This document shows, piece after piece, positions 1 to 12,069 of a stretch of 64,000 nucleotides of DNA. The position numbers and the translations under genes were made by a program. Each line of letters starts with the position of its first letter. The first letter of the stretch is position 1. The DNA is taken from positions 10,739,789 to 10,803,788 of the forward strand of contig OZ035962.1 of the NCBI GenBank assembly GCA_964034945.1, given 5' to 3'. Under the pieces are notes generated by a model. It did not search any database, was not told the DNA's origin, and was given only the letters and a program-made list of their open reading frames with translations. The stretch comes from Chrysopilus asiliformis (lineage: Eukaryota > Arthropoda > Insecta > Diptera > Rhagionidae).

Positions 1-1237
1 CACATTTTTGCAAACAAAATTCTTTTATAGGCAAAACAAACGATTTGTTCAATTCTAAATCCAGTTTTATCCATAAAAACCAAAGAAAATACTCATCGAT
101 TACAATGTCTTCATAATGACAGGTGTACATCTTAAATCCGTCATAAATCTTTTGGTCTGATTTCAACACTAAGAATGCAAAATAATTCTATCAAACGTTA
201 GTCAAATGAGAAAATTCCAAGCTCAAACTTTTACAAGTCTAGAAGGAAATTAATTTTCTAACTGAACTCTTCAAGGTCATACCCCGATGGAAATACCTGA
301 GAAATGTTAAAAAAAAATTTTTTGTCGACTTTAGGTAAAAACTAACTAATAAATTCACGTAATTAATTGCCTGATATCGATGTAAGCTTCCTTGTCGTGG
401 GCCATATGACATAATACTAGCTCACATTTACGGAGATAATAAAAATCAAACCAGTTGGAAGACATAAATAATTTAATATATTCTAGGCATTAAAGGTGCA
501 AATTTTTCATTGGAAGCTTTAAGATTTATAAAATCCAATAAAGAGAATCAGATGAACGATAAATCTCTCAGATATTTCGTTTCTAGTGAACTAGTTTTAT
601 TTCTGTTAAGATATTAAGTTATTGAAAAAAAAGCAGGAATAGTGGACGATATTAAAAACCAAAATGAACTATTAAACTTTTGTGAATTTATTACTTAAAA
701 TTATTGTACGGAAATTGTAAAAATATTTTTCGAGTTACAATAATCTTGTAAAATCTTTTTAGAAAAATATTCGGTTTGTTTGTTTATTCGCTTATAACTC
801 CAAACCCATTGCATCGAATTGAACCAAACTTTTGTGTGAACTTTTTAGGGGTGGGTTTTCAGCTATTTATTCGCCCAAAATTTAATTTTTTTCTTACACC
901 CTTACCTGCTACCTTCTAAACTAGTAAAACAATTTTGGTCCGTTTCACATTTTCAAATATGTCGTTCACGGAAAGATATTTACCTTCACAGAAATCAATT
1001 CCTCTCCATGTGAGCCCTGCTTCTCATGGTATCTGCTTATTATCTGAAGAAATTATGACTTAGTTTTCCTGCGAGGTCACAGACCAATCTCTAGGCCAAC
1101 TTATCGAGAAGGGTTGCACTGAGAAGAATTTTTGAATTTTTAACAAGATTTTTTCCACCGATTTTTTTTTAATCTTCAAGTTAATAATAAATTAAAGCAT
1201 TTCCGTAAATAATTTTCAACTATTTTATCTTTTTCAG
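1..1237. other. intergenic or intronic DNA upstream of gene A
   Basis: AT-rich, with no long coding frame. The stretch ends in a pyrimidine-rich splice acceptor (AG at 1236-1237). It probably contains all or part of intron 1 of gene A. The only ATG followed directly by GT that I found is at 1027-1029, in a poor start context and with the weak donor GTATCT, so exon 1 may lie outside the window. Confidence 0.5.
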
Positions 1238-2671
1238 AAATTAGTCATTTTGGTCTGCACCATTGCTTTGGCATTGGCTTTGCCAGACAGCGATGGATAC
1301 CATTACGATAAGCCAAACGTTGATTTTCCTTTGCCAAATGAAGTAAAACCAGCGCCAGCTTACATTCCTCCACAACAACCATCACAGGGATACAATTATC
1401 CCAAACCATCAAAGCCGTTCCCGGCCCCAAAGCAGGATTACTCCATTCCACCACCGGTTCCAAGGCCATACAATCCTCCACCACAACCAACGCAGGGATA
1501 CAATTATCCGAAACCATCACAGCCGTTCCCGCCACCAAAGCAGGATTACTTGCCACCACAACCAACACGACCGCCACAGGCTCCAAGGCCATACAATCCT
1601 CCACCACAGGTTCCAAGGCCATACAATCCCCCACCACAACCATCGCAAGGATACAGCTATCCACCCCCATCAAAACCTTTCCCATTACCAAGTGAGCCCA
1701 AGAAAGATTACCTCCCTCCTACCCCAAAACCATATGTTCCACCACCAACACCTCCACCAGCGCCAAGACCATTCAATCCGCCTCCACAAAAGCCGCAGGG
1801 GTACAGTTATCCACCTCCATCAAAACCATTCCCATTGCCAAATGAGCCGAAAAAGGATTACCTCCCTCCTACTCCTAAACCATACGTTCCTCCCCCACCA
1901 CCACCACCGCCACCAACTCCCAAAAAGGATTACCTCCCTCCCTCACCCAAACCTCCACCGCCACCCCCTCCACCAGCACCAAGACCATTCAATCCTCCTC
2001 CACAAAAGGGATACAGTTATCCACCTCCGTCAAAACCTTTCCCATTACCAAATGAGCCCAAGAAGGATTATCTCCCTCCAACCCCCACATACATTCCCCC
2101 TCCAACTCCCAAGTACATTCCCCCTCCACCACCACCAACTCCCAAGAACGATTACCTCCCACCTACCCCAAAACCGTACGTCCCTCCACCACCACCCCCA
2201 CCACCACCAGCACCAAGACCATTCAATCCCCCTCCACAAAAGCCGCAGGGCTACAGTTATCCACCACCATCAAAACCTTTCCCATTGCCAAATGAGCCCA
2301 AGAAAGATTACCTCCCTCCTACTCCAAAACCATATGTTCCTCCCCCACCACCACCAACTCCCAAAAAGGATTACCTGCCTCCTACTCCTAAACCATACGT
2401 CCCTCCTCCACCACCAGCTCCAAGACCATTCAATCCTCCCCCACCACCAGCTCCAAGACCATTCAATCCTCCCCCACAAAAGCCGCAGGGATACAGTTAT
2501 CCACAACCATCAAAGCCATTCCCACTTCCAAATGAACCCAAAAAGGATTACCTTCCTCCAACTCCCAAATACATTCCCCCTCCAACACCCCCACAGAAAG
2601 ACTATCTTCCCCCACCACCCAAGTCCGATGGATACCATTATCCAGTGCCCAGCATACCTTTCCGATTCTAA
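1238..2671 (+). CDS. proline-rich secreted YLP/GYR-type protein, gene A (exon 2)
   Basis: Probable extracellular structural protein of the cuticle or matrix. The exon starts after a clear acceptor at 1236-1237 and encodes KLVILVCTIALALALPDSDG onward, a signal peptide lacking only the initiator Met, which by analogy with genes B to E should be a separate ATG-only exon. About 477 residues are encoded here. The mature chain begins with SDGYHYDKP and carries repeats built from GYSYPPPSKPFPLPNEPKKD, then YLPP, then poly-proline runs of varying length and APRPFNPPPQK. It ends SDGYHYPVPSIPFRF, so the GYxYP motif is used at both ends and as the internal repeat. YLPP and GYxY match the Pfam YLP and GYR motifs of fly proteins. 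Uncommon for the group are its length and the extreme Pro content. It could instead be a mucin-like or silk-like secreted protein. Coding status is secure; function is inferred. Confidence 0.88.
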   Translation, partial: KLVILVCTIALALALPDSDGYHYDKPNVDFPLPNEVKPAPAYIPPQQPSQGYNYPKPSKPFPAPKQDYSIPPPVPRPYNPPPQPTQGYNYPKPSQPFPPPKQDYLPPQPTRPPQAPRPYNPPPQVPRPYNPPPQPSQGYSYPPPSKPFPLPSEPKKDYLPPTPKPYVPPPTPPPAPRPFNPPPQKPQGYSYPPPSKPFPLPNEPKKDYLPPTPKPYVPPPPPPPPPTPKKDYLPPSPKPPPPPPPPAPRPFNPPPQKGYSYPPPSKPFPLPNEPKKDYLPPTPTYIPPPTPKYIPPPPPPTPKNDYLPPTPKPYVPPPPPPPPPAPRPFNPPPQKPQGYSYPPPSKPFPLPNEPKKDYLPPTPKPYVPPPPPPTPKKDYLPPTPKPYVPPPPPAPRPFNPPPPPAPRPFNPPPQKPQGYSYPQPSKPFPLPNEPKKDYLPPTPKYIPPPTPPQKDYLPPPPKSDGYHYPVPSIPFRF

Positions 2672-2872
2672 GCTTTAAAATTTCATAGTTTTAATTACAT
2701 TTAACTCACATAACACATTATTCGTGCTATGCACTTGTACAAGAACTAATGAGTGTATACATAAATATGTAACAAGTCAAGCTCTTGAACATGAGACAAT
2801 TTTGTAGGAATTGTAGTCGATATTCAAGTGATACAAACAAAAACCTCAAACATTGATATAAAAAAAAAAACA

Positions 2873-2878
2873 AATAAA
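2873..2878 (+). promoter_or_regulatory. candidate polyadenylation signal of gene A
   Basis: AATAAA about 200 nt after the stop codon at 2669-2671, following an A-run. It is the best signal downstream of gene A. Confidence 0.5.
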
Positions 2879-3287
2879 ATATTTTTTAAGAAAAACTTTC
2901 GTTTTATTTTATGTGAATATTTAATTTCGTGGCATTATTGGGTTATGCTTAGATGTAAGAACTTTTTTAAAAAACTTAAACCGTGGCAAAAGGTTTTTTT
3001 TTATTGCTAAGAAAACCAAGCCATATACTTGAAATTTTTTTAAATTCAACAGATATGTATTAAAGCTTTTTAAGAAAAATGATCGTTTCAACTAATGTGT
3101 CATGATCTGGTAAGTCTATTATAATTCTGAATGACATCACGGCACGTGGACGGGTTAATGTTTGCTATTGCAGATTGTTGACTTTCGGTTCTGCAATCAG
3201 GTTTGGTTAAGTCCTGCAGATCCAAATCTTTCTATTTTGAAAGGTAATTCAAAAAATATAAACAGTAGGGAGATTCATGATATCTCG

Positions 3288-3465
3288 GAAATGCCTCTTA
3301 AATCTCGGAAATGCCTCGTAAAGGGTTCCACCTCGTAAACCGCGTAAATTTACCACCTCGTCAATGAACTGTCAAAATTTGTATAGAAAATCTTTGACGC
3401 GATCCTCGTAAGTTTACGCGACGATTTTGGTGTGAAAATGATCTCGTAAAGTTACGTAAAAGTCA
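3288..3465. repeat. local TCGTAAA/TCGGAAATGCC repeat cluster
   Basis: AATCTCGGAAATGCCTC occurs twice in succession, followed by several CTCGTAAA and GCGTAAATTTAC units in direct and inverted orientation. It may be a degenerate MITE. No target duplication was identified. Confidence 0.4.
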
Positions 3466-4850
3466 AGTATGGAAATTTTGAGAAATTGTGAAATTCAGCT
3501 GCAATAAAAAGGATTTTTGTTAGTGTCATTTTTTTCCAATATATTACTTTGCATTCCCCTCTCACCACCAACCACCACTCCCCGCAGCTCACCTCCATTA
3601 ATCTGCCCTGGATTCACACCAAAGAAAAATTCTGACCCTATTTATTAAAAAAAATTTTGACCAATATTTTTGATTATAATTTTTACTGCAAGATAAAAAC
3701 TACAATCAAAAATATTACAAAATTATAAGAAATTTATAAAAAAGAAATCACTAAAGCATCTTAAAATTAAAGGATTTATTAACACATTACTTACTTCAAT
3801 AATTATTCTTTCATGATCACAAGAATACCAAACAACGAATTTATTTATGCGTAAAAAAAACTTAATGCACATAAATTATATGCTCAGTAATTTGCCGAAA
3901 GTATTCCACTCTAATTGAAATAACTGAAAAATTTGTAAGCATCTTCAAGTGTGTACAAGGTCAAAGTTACTACTAAAACAATTCAAATTGCCCGCTTATG
4001 GCATCCACTGAATTTCCAATGAATTCACTTTGCATTTAAATTGTATACGAGGCACACTATAGTTAAACCTAATTTACCGGCGCTTTACAAAACTAGAAAA
4101 GGCCGGGCTAGAAATGACCGTGTGCTTTAAAAAATAAAATCATTTTGTCCAAAACTGACCGAAATAATTACACAAAGTACCTTTGACGCCATAAAGATGT
4201 GTGAATTCTCCATTGTGTAAGCATTTCAAAGTTTCAATTAAATTCACAAGCAAACACTTTTGATTTCTTTCTGTCAGATTTTAAGGCTCTTTTAATTAAA
4301 TTTGAATTTATGTGTCTCACCTATATTTAAAATGCTGAAATAGCATATATTTTACAGAAGATATGTCTATAATAATTTTTTTATTGCACTAGTGGCTAGT
4401 CAATAAATTAGATTTACTTATTGAAAATTGCAATACAAGAGCATTTCATACTTATCTCAAAGTAGTGATTGTAGATTAAGATCTGTTATTCCAATAATTG
4501 GTCAGACTAATATATTTTTTATGATACAAGAAATATTTTATACTTATTACATTTATTAGAAATTGATTAACACTTGAAGATATTAAAAAATCGTATTGAT
4601 CTATTCACTGGTCTACTGCTAGCTCTGTGCGGTAATTTTTACGGACGAGGCCCTCTATGGTTTGCGTCTAGGAAAGTTTAATACAGGGTGCCTCCGCTTT
4701 CAATGAAAATATTTTTTTGTATGAATCTTACCAGAAAAATTTTCAGATGTAAAAATATTTAAAAAATAATAAAACAATTAGATTTACTATTTTTTTCCTT
4801 GTGTAGGTAAGTGTCGAGAAAACCAAGAACTCATTTATATACCTACGATA

Positions 4851-4896
4851 CTGAGCTGTGCTTCGGGATTGAAGGGTCTTCCCCTAAGCTCTGGCT
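4851..4896 (+). repeat. 46-nt structured repeat core, copy 1
   Basis: This segment matches 30317-30362 at 43 of 46 positions, while the flanks differ. It can fold, since GAGCT near the 5' end pairs with AGCTC near the 3' end and GAAG pairs with CTTC inside. An A-run follows within about 15 nt, as in copy 2, which suggests the 3' part of a short retroposon. Confidence 0.5.
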
Positions 4897-6536
4897 GGAA
4901 CTAAAAAAAATGTAAATCTCTTTGCTAAATCGAATTAATTTCGGTTATTTGATCTAATCCGCTTTTTATCATTAATGTGGGCGAAAATAATGGGAAAACA
5001 TTTGCAGAAACTCCAAAAAATAGCGGGAAAAGATTTGCAGAAACGAAACAAGTTTTAATGAAATACATAAACTGCATGTCTCTTTGAAACTATAGAAAAG
5101 TGATCGTCTTCGACTTCTTCTTAAAAACGATTTTGCAAAATTAACCTTAAAACGTCTTTAAACTACAAAATTTCATGAGCGAAAATTACAAAATACAGCA
5201 TACAAATCCTACATTTAGGTTGAACCCGTTTGTTTATTGCTCAAACTTTGTTAATATTTGAAATTAAACTGCTTGTTGTCAAAGCAATAATGTATTTAGT
5301 AAAAATATCTTGAAGAAATTCTACTGTTCAAGCGGTCAAATGAAAAAAAAAATTAAATAATCGTAATCGTAAAATTAACATTTCCACGCTTGTTAAAGGG
5401 AAGGGAGAGGAATGTTCATTTGAAAAATATGATAAATTTATTTTTCTAGAAACTTATGTTTATTTTTTCTAATAAAACAAACAATATTTAATACAGCCGC
5501 AAAAATCTTGCCGTTTGTGTAGAAAAGAAGAAAAGAGGTTTAAATGGTATGCATTAGTTTAAATGGTAAAATTCAAGTGGAATCGCAGTTTATGAATTCA
5601 ATCGGTGCCTGCAGGTTCCTTATAAGTGAAACATTATGCATCAAACAAGAGTATTTTTTGGTCTTAGGCGCCGTTTACATCTCTTTTACGCCGGTTAAGT
5701 TTCACAACCATTTACAGTACGACACAAAACCCAAAAAAAAATTCCCGAAAGACGCCCGAATTCGAATTTTTTCATATAAAACTGCCGGAATTAATAAAAA
5801 TATTGTCACCTTTTCCTGAATGAAATTATTGTGCGATAGATAAATAAGATAAATTAAGTTCGCGGAATACACTCTGAATTAAATTCTCTGAGAAGTTCGA
5901 GAAAAAACCGAAAGTGGGGCTTCACGAAAACTTCAAAATCTGAACAGTTCACAAACGGAAGCGTTCATAAACCAGCAATAAGATTTGAATTTTTCAGAAG
6001 AAAAAAATTATTTAAGACTGAAACACAACGGCTGTTCTAGCCATATAGGTATTTACCCTATAGATTTATATTACTTCTATGGAAAAAAAATTGTGATTTT
6101 TCATGCAAACCACACCTTAGCGTAGACGTAAACCGCGCTTCAAAACTGCCTATTTGGCGGCTATTTTAAATCAAATATCGAATGGCGTTTTAGGTGTTTT
6201 GGAATTTGTAAATATCAGAAAAGTATGCAAAATGTTGAAAAAATTTTAACAGCAATTTTTCCATTGTGATTTCTTTACTTTAGTCTGTTATAGATATTTG
6301 TGGGCATTTTGAGAGGAGAACGATTTTAAAGTTTAATAAAATTTTAATATTTTGCGAATATTTGCAAATATTTTGCCAATATATAAAAATTTATTGTGAA
6401 ACTTAAAAAATGGTCCAATCGAAAAAACAAAGTTCGACATTTTTCAGAAATACAATACTTTACAATAAGAAAGTAAAAATAATATTCAACCACAATTTGA
6501 CGAATCAAAAATTACCAGGGGATAATAAGTAAATTT

Positions 6537-7186
6537 TTCTATACGAGGACAGACACCATTTTTATTTAAAAAAAATCCATTCGAATAGGAGACGATGAAA
6601 TGAGTGGTTCGATTGGATTTTTGATGTATGGACCGGTTATGTAAAATCATACTCTAAACACATTTTACTTCAATAAATTTCTCAATATGACTCACCGTTT
6701 TCGGGAAAATTGCAAAAAACTGTTTCGTTTGTATGAGAAGAGGGGGGAGGGGGGGAATAGTCCCGTTTTCAAGAACTTAGGCTTGCGAGAAACGCAACTA
6801 TACGAAATTTCAAGTCTCTAGCTCAATCCTTTCGAAAGTTCGCAACTTGCTAGCTAGCAAAAATGGCGGGTTTTATCGCAAATTCTTCGTTGATTTATTC
6901 CTTGCTTGCCAGAGAAAATTGATCGAGTATGCCATTTCTTGCTATTCAGCAAAAAATCATTGCTTGCTTGCTTGCTAGAGTATCGAATATCTGGCCCATA
7001 GACAGATAGACGGACAAACGGAAGGAAATGGCGAAATCAAAATCTTCTGTCATCCCTTGCACCTTGGTGTAGTTCATTTTTATGTCCTCTAATTGGTTCG
7101 ATGCGTTACAAACGGTATACTAAATCTAATATACTCATATATGATATATCATATAGAGTATAACAACTTGGAATAGCAATTCTAGC
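6537..7186 (+). repeat. CAGACGG-tailed dispersed repeat, copy a
   Basis: Member of the commonest repeat family in the window. Landmarks in order are GATTTTTGATGTATGGACCG, CACCGTTTTCGGGAAAATTG, CAAGTCTCTAGCTCAATCC, a short CAGACGG-type patch, CTTTTGTCATTCC-like and GATGCGTTACAAACGGTATA. The copy ends in a palindromic TATACTC...GAGTATA. About 150 bp carrying GCTAGCTAGCAA and TTGCTTGCTTGCTTGCTAG (6842-6990) interrupt it. It has no coding capacity. Confidence 0.8.
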
Positions 7187-8048
7187 CAACTACTCTCAAA
7201 TCTCACATATAAAAGTCCAAATGCTTCGTTAAAAATTTATAATACTTTTATCATGAGAATTATAACTCATCCGCTATATTTTATTTGTTCGTATTTGCAT
7301 AGGTACATTCTTCATAAAATTTTAAAGTGAGAAAAGTTTATTGGAAAGCGGTTTGTAAAAATTCACATGCGATTACGTTCGGGACAATTCATAGAATTAG
7401 TCACCTATTGGTTTTTCACGCTATAAAAAATGTGAACAAACAACAAACAATTCATTGAAACAACTTTGTTTAATTATATATCTTTGTAAGATCCGCTTAA
7501 AAAGCTATTGATTTAATGTTAATATAATTTGTAGCAATTTTAAATGAAATTCCAACACGCTATAGCTAAACAGCAGTAGATTGGCGGGGGAATCTGGTAC
7601 GATTTGATAAATTAACATAATTTGCTGTGATGGTTTTATTTGAAATTAAGATGTGTTATAGTAAAGAAAATAATTTATAACAATTCATAGAACAACTCAC
7701 ATTCATTTAAATACTCCTTCTTACTTTCTTAGAAGTATATGTACGTAGTATAATAATGTATTATATTCATGAAAAATTTCGACCTGTTAATTTTGGCAAA
7801 AACGTTTCTTGAACACACCCGAGTCGATTATTACAAAAATATTACAAAAATGACTTTCTTTCTGCCAGTCTGTGTACAAGATTTTCAAAAACGACTGGAG
7901 CTAGACCCATGAAATTTTACAGGGATGTTCGGTCCTGAATGGGGCGATCTTATCAATTTTTGGTGAAAATCCTTTGACCGGAAAGGCCCTTTATTAGAAA
8001 TCGCATTTTTATGCGATTTACTCCGAAACTACACGTTTTTATATTTGG
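7187..8048. other. intergenic, no gene seen
   Basis: AT-rich. The part from about 7850 (TCTGCCAGTCTGTGTAC onward) looks like a degenerate repeat of the same general style as the neighbouring CAGACGG family. Confidence 0.45.
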
Positions 8049-8706
8049 TATACCGTTTGCAACGCATCGAACCAATTAGAGGAAACAAAAATGAACTACA
8101 CCAGGGTGTTAGGAATGACAAAAGATTTTGATTTCCGCATGTCCGTCCGTCTGTCTGCCTATCTGTGTGTCTGTCTGTCAGTCCGCTTGTCTGTCCGTCT
8201 GTCAGCCCGTAAAAACCATAACTTTCAACAGGATTGAGTTAGAGACTTGAAATTTCGCATAGTTTCGTGTCTCGTAAATGGCTCAGCTACGTTCTTGAAC
8301 GGGCTACATTGGACAATTCCTTCCCCCCTTCCCCACACAAACGAAACAGTTTTTTGCAATTTTCCTAAAAACGGTGAGTTATATCGAAAATTTTCGGAAG
8401 GTAAAAGTGTTTAGAATAAAATGTTACATAACTCATTCGTACATCAAACTCCAATCGGCCCACTGCTTCCCCCTCTCCCATAAAAATGGAATACTTTTTT
8501 CCTATTTTCTCAAAAACTGTGCATCGTATCGAAAAATTTATAAAGATGAAATGTGTTTAGAATATGATTTTACATAAACGTTCTATACATCAACATCCAA
8601 TTGGACCACCCTTTTCTCCCTCTCCTATATAAATTGATTTTTTTTCTCTGTCTCCATATCGAGTATTTAACAATTGGCCCTTGGCCATTGTAGCTTTTCT
8701 TATGTT
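8049..8706 (-). repeat. CAGACGG-tailed dispersed repeat, copy b (inverted)
   Basis: Reverse-oriented copy with ACCGTTTGCAACGCATCGAA, the CTGTCCGTCTGTC array at about 8139-8210 and two tandem internal modules ending in ACATCAA(A/C)(A/T)TCCAAT-type sequence. It finishes with CAATTGGCCCTTGGCCATTG. Complete or nearly so. Confidence 0.8.
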
Positions 8707-10770
8707 TAATAGTCTTAAGTATGAGAAAAGTTGGAGGCAATAAAATTTCTTACATATCTGTATTTTACTTGATATCTCAAACCGGTATCGGGATTTGTTT
8801 ATTTCTTATTGTCAACAGGTGAAGGCACCATCTGAATCAATTTACAATAATTTACAAAAAGAAACAAAAAATACCAATATTTTAAAAAACAGTTTCTTTG
8901 CGATTCTCTCGAAAACTAAAAGGTTTTAGGTGGTTCAATGTAGGATATGAATTAAAGAGAATAAGAAATTCCACAATTTTGATAATACCGTTATCCGCCA
9001 TATTTTGCCGTTATCGAGATATTTTCATCAAAAAGTTAAAAACAGATTTTTGCAAATCGCCTGCAAACTAACAGTTTTTCGAAAAAAAAAACATTAAAAA
9101 TCTATATTTTTGCCTAAGAATTAAAGACATTAAAATTCTCTATATTTTTGCCTTGCACCGCAAATCGATATATTTTACCGTTATCGAGATATTTCAGATT
9201 TTGCAAAATAAAATTTTCATATTTTTATATAAACTAATATTGTATTTGTCGGGTTATAGTGTAAATTACGCAAATTTTGAATAAGAAAATCATATGCTCA
9301 AAAATATTATTCAATTACATATTGTTTGCAATCTTTGTATAATTTGAACAATGTTTGCAAACCTTCTAGTTTTGAACAACAAGCTTAGAATGGTTTCTCA
9401 AATTTTATTATATAATTCTTTTAAAACCTTAATTTCAAAAAAAAATCTCGTCAAAAATCATGAGTGCTTAAAAATTTCAAGGATAATGCCTAAAAAATTG
9501 TGTGAAAACCGAATTATAATTAAATAATAAAACCGGAAGCCACCCAAGAGAGAATTAATTTCATTAGTAAATTAATTAACAAGGCCTAGCACCTACTTAA
9601 AGTCCAGCAACAACTTTCCTTTTAGTAGCTCCCAGATTAGATTAAATTTATGCTCAACTACCTTAAGTGTATTCACAATTTAAGTTTTATCTGGTATAAA
9701 ACATAAAATTTTTATGGTTTTCAGTAAAAACTAGAAATTCTAACTAGTTTTTGTCAGCTTGAAAATACCAAAACCAAAAAAATCGTCAAATTTAATGAGC
9801 CAATGCTTTACGAGATCTCTTCTTAATTACAAATCATAAGAATAATAACAATAATTCAAATGCCAATGAACTTGACGGCTTTGGACGCTTTTTATGTTGC
9901 TCCACAGATAGCAACCGCATTATTTACTGAATTTAACCCAACATGATTTTCTGTTTAAAATTCGGATTATCAAACAGTTCAAAGCCTCATCAGCAGAAAT
10001 TTCTTCTGATGTAACTCATGTAAATAACATTCATATAAGTACCCAAGTCAGATTTATCTGTCATTAGAGTAGTGAAAAAGTTCCAGCGTTTTTTAAATGA
10101 TTATTATGAACATTTTTCGAGAAAATTAAAAAAAAAGAGTATCTAGGAGTTGTCCGATTTTGTGTTTTCCAAAAATGTACCTCGTTTTTTTTTAGACAAA
10201 TGCATTTGCGACAAATTTCAATTCTCTAGCTCAATTCGTTCGAGAGTTATTGTTTTTATCAAAAGTTTAATAATTTACTGGACGTATAAGTGTAAGACAA
10301 TGCTTTTTATAATTCGAATAATCACCCATAAAACAAATCGCTCTAATTTTCGCCACTTTAATACTTCTCACCCCCGCCCCCTCTCCAACCCCTGCAAAGT
10401 TTTGTGAACATATTTTTTCTGAGATATTCACAGCACTTTATAAGAAACAATTTTAGGTGTTTCAAATTCCAGCCCAAGTTTGGGCTCTTTTCAACAACGC
10501 GTTTTTATACTGTATATGATAAGTTTTCAATAAATATTATCTTCATTGGTTTTAGACTATGTCAACAACGATAAAACCATTCGATAAAAACTTTACAATT
10601 TGAATTACAAGTAAATACAATAAAGATAAAACATCTTCATTAGCTGATGACTTCAATAAATTAGTAAAATTTCGAAACTTTTTGGGAAAGATTTGCCTAA
10701 AAAGTTTGAACACTTTCTAGTCATTGTCAGTAAAAAAAATCTACCATTACGCTCTCGCATTGATTTAAAA
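8707..10770. other. intergenic upstream of the CYTH gene
   Basis: AT-rich, with several weak frames and short repeat echoes at 8880-9230 (ATCGAGATATTT-type phrases). No gene is supported. TCAGTA at 10727-10732, 42 nt before the CYTH start codon, is a possible initiator. Confidence 0.45.
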
Positions 10771-11310
10771 ATGTCGGATCCGGACCACATATTTGAAATT
10801 AAAATAAATATCCGCTCAAAAGACGATTTTTTAGACAAACTTACCGTGGCAAGGAATTTATGTGGTGACGGTGAATTTTTGATACAAAAAGATGTTTATT
10901 TCAATTCTAAACAAGGAAAATTAAAACTTCGTTATATCAACGATGACAAATCGAAACTATATTTCGTTGACAGATGTGATAAAATTAGTTCCAGCGAAAT
11001 GACAAAATTCTCTGTTCACAAACGAATGGAAATTCATAAACCGGACGTCTTGGAAGATATTTTAAGGACGAGTAATGGCGTTAAAGGAGTTGTTAAAAAG
11101 GAACGTTTTCTCTTTCTGCTTGAAAATGCTCGAATACATTTGGATCATGTAGACGATTTGGGATACTTTCTGGAATTCGAAATTGCTTTGAAATCAAACG
11201 AAACTGTGGATGAATGTGAAGCATTTGTAAAAGATTTAATGAAAAAATTTTACTTGGATTTTGATGATGCTGTAATGCTATCGTATTTTGATCTGTTATA
11301 TCCATGTTGA
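10771..11310 (+). CDS. CYTH-domain protein (triphosphate-tunnel fold)
   Basis: A 179-residue single-exon gene. CYTH proteins form a beta-barrel tunnel that binds triphosphate groups with divalent metal; the family includes class IV (CyaB) adenylate cyclase and mammalian thiamine triphosphatase. Motifs are E9-I-K11 at the start, QKDVYFN (39-45), GKLKLRY (49-55), GVVKKERFLF (106-115), RIHLD (121-125), LG (130-131), FLEFE (133-137) and a helical C-terminus ending YFDLL. Most charged tunnel positions are present, so the fold looks intact. The N-terminal signature reads IFEIK, lacking the first Glu of the strict ExExK, as in many CyaB-like members. I chose the ATG at 10771 because it has AAA upstream and starts the domain; the frame is open further upstream only without an ATG. 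Substrate is unknown. The codon frame is intact despite lying among repeats. Confidence 0.87.
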   Translation: MSDPDHIFEIKINIRSKDDFLDKLTVARNLCGDGEFLIQKDVYFNSKQGKLKLRYINDDKSKLYFVDRCDKISSSEMTKFSVHKRMEIHKPDVLEDILRTSNGVKGVVKKERFLFLLENARIHLDHVDDLGYFLEFEIALKSNETVDECEAFVKDLMKKFYLDFDDAVMLSYFDLLYPC

Positions 11311-11334
11311 AAACTGTTTGCATAAAAATGATTG

Positions 11335-11340
11335 ATTAAA
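11335..11340 (+). promoter_or_regulatory. candidate polyadenylation signal of the CYTH gene
   Basis: ATTAAA, the common variant signal, begins 25 nt after the TGA stop. This would make a very short 3'UTR. Confidence 0.4.
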
Positions 11341-11414
11341 CATATTTTTACGTATTTAGTGTTTAATTTCTTTCCTCAGGGGCACATACGGTTATCAGGT
11401 TTTTCTTCATGAAA

Positions 11415-11830
11415 AGTATGCTGTTGACATTTTTCGATAAGATGCACCGTTTTTGAGAAAATTGGAAAAAAGTATTCAATTTATATGGGCGAGAAGGAAA
11501 GGATTGGTCCAATTGGATTTTGGTGTATAGATAAATTATGTAAGATCATATTCTACATATATTTTACCTTAATAATTTTTTCAATTGGGGTTACCCAGAA
11601 AATTGTTTCGTTTGTATGGGGGCGGGGGGAGGGAATAGTCCCATTTTGTTCGCTCAAGAACTTAGCCTTGCCATTTACGAAAAACGAAATTACATAAAAT
11701 TTCAAGTCTCTAGCTCAATTATTCCGAAAGTTATGGTGTTCATTGACAGACAGACGGACGGACAGACGGAAATCAAAACCTTTTGTCATGCCAAACACCC
11801 AGTTCCGACCCTCCCGAGAATCTTCATGAG
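11415..11830 (+). repeat. CAGACGG-tailed dispersed repeat, copy c
   Basis: Contains GATAAGATGCACCGTTTTTG, GATTTTGGTGTATAGATAAA, a G-rich patch at 11619-11632, CAAGTCTCTAGCTCAATTAT and a short CAGACGGACGG array (about 11748-11770). It begins within 110 nt of the CYTH stop. The coding frames drawn across it are artefacts. Confidence 0.75.
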
Positions 11831-12069
11831 ATCACGACAACTTTATTGTGTTCCTATTTGGCCGTAAAAAAAAGTTCAGAAATGATTTTAACCCGCAAAC
11901 AACTAAAGTTTTGAACGACTTACCACCTTTTGAACAATATATACAATAAATGGACATTTTCGTTGCTTCGGGATTAAAAATAAATAAATAAATAAAACAC
12001 AAAAAAAACTAACATAGCCAGTCGTCAATATGTGTGTATCAAATCAACCCCCAGCCCAAACTCCTGGCG

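Larger units (their letters stand above)
2880..6536. other. intergenic, no gene seen
   Basis: AT-rich spacer. Notable items are a TCGTAAA-rich repeat (3288-3465), a CCACC-rich patch (3551-3640) resembling the right end of the GGGACAGTCCCGG family, and a structured 46-nt repeat core (4851-4896). The 91-codon frame at 5544-5819 has no recognisable motif and looks like chance. Confidence 0.5.

Noticed and set aside
1245..2678. Other-frame and minus-strand open frames over gene A
   Set aside because: His-rich, Val-rich and Trp-rich products of CCA/CCT codon repeats; no signal peptide or family motif.
5544..5819. 91-codon frame as a small gene
   Set aside because: No signal peptide, domain or splice support; composition unremarkable for chance.
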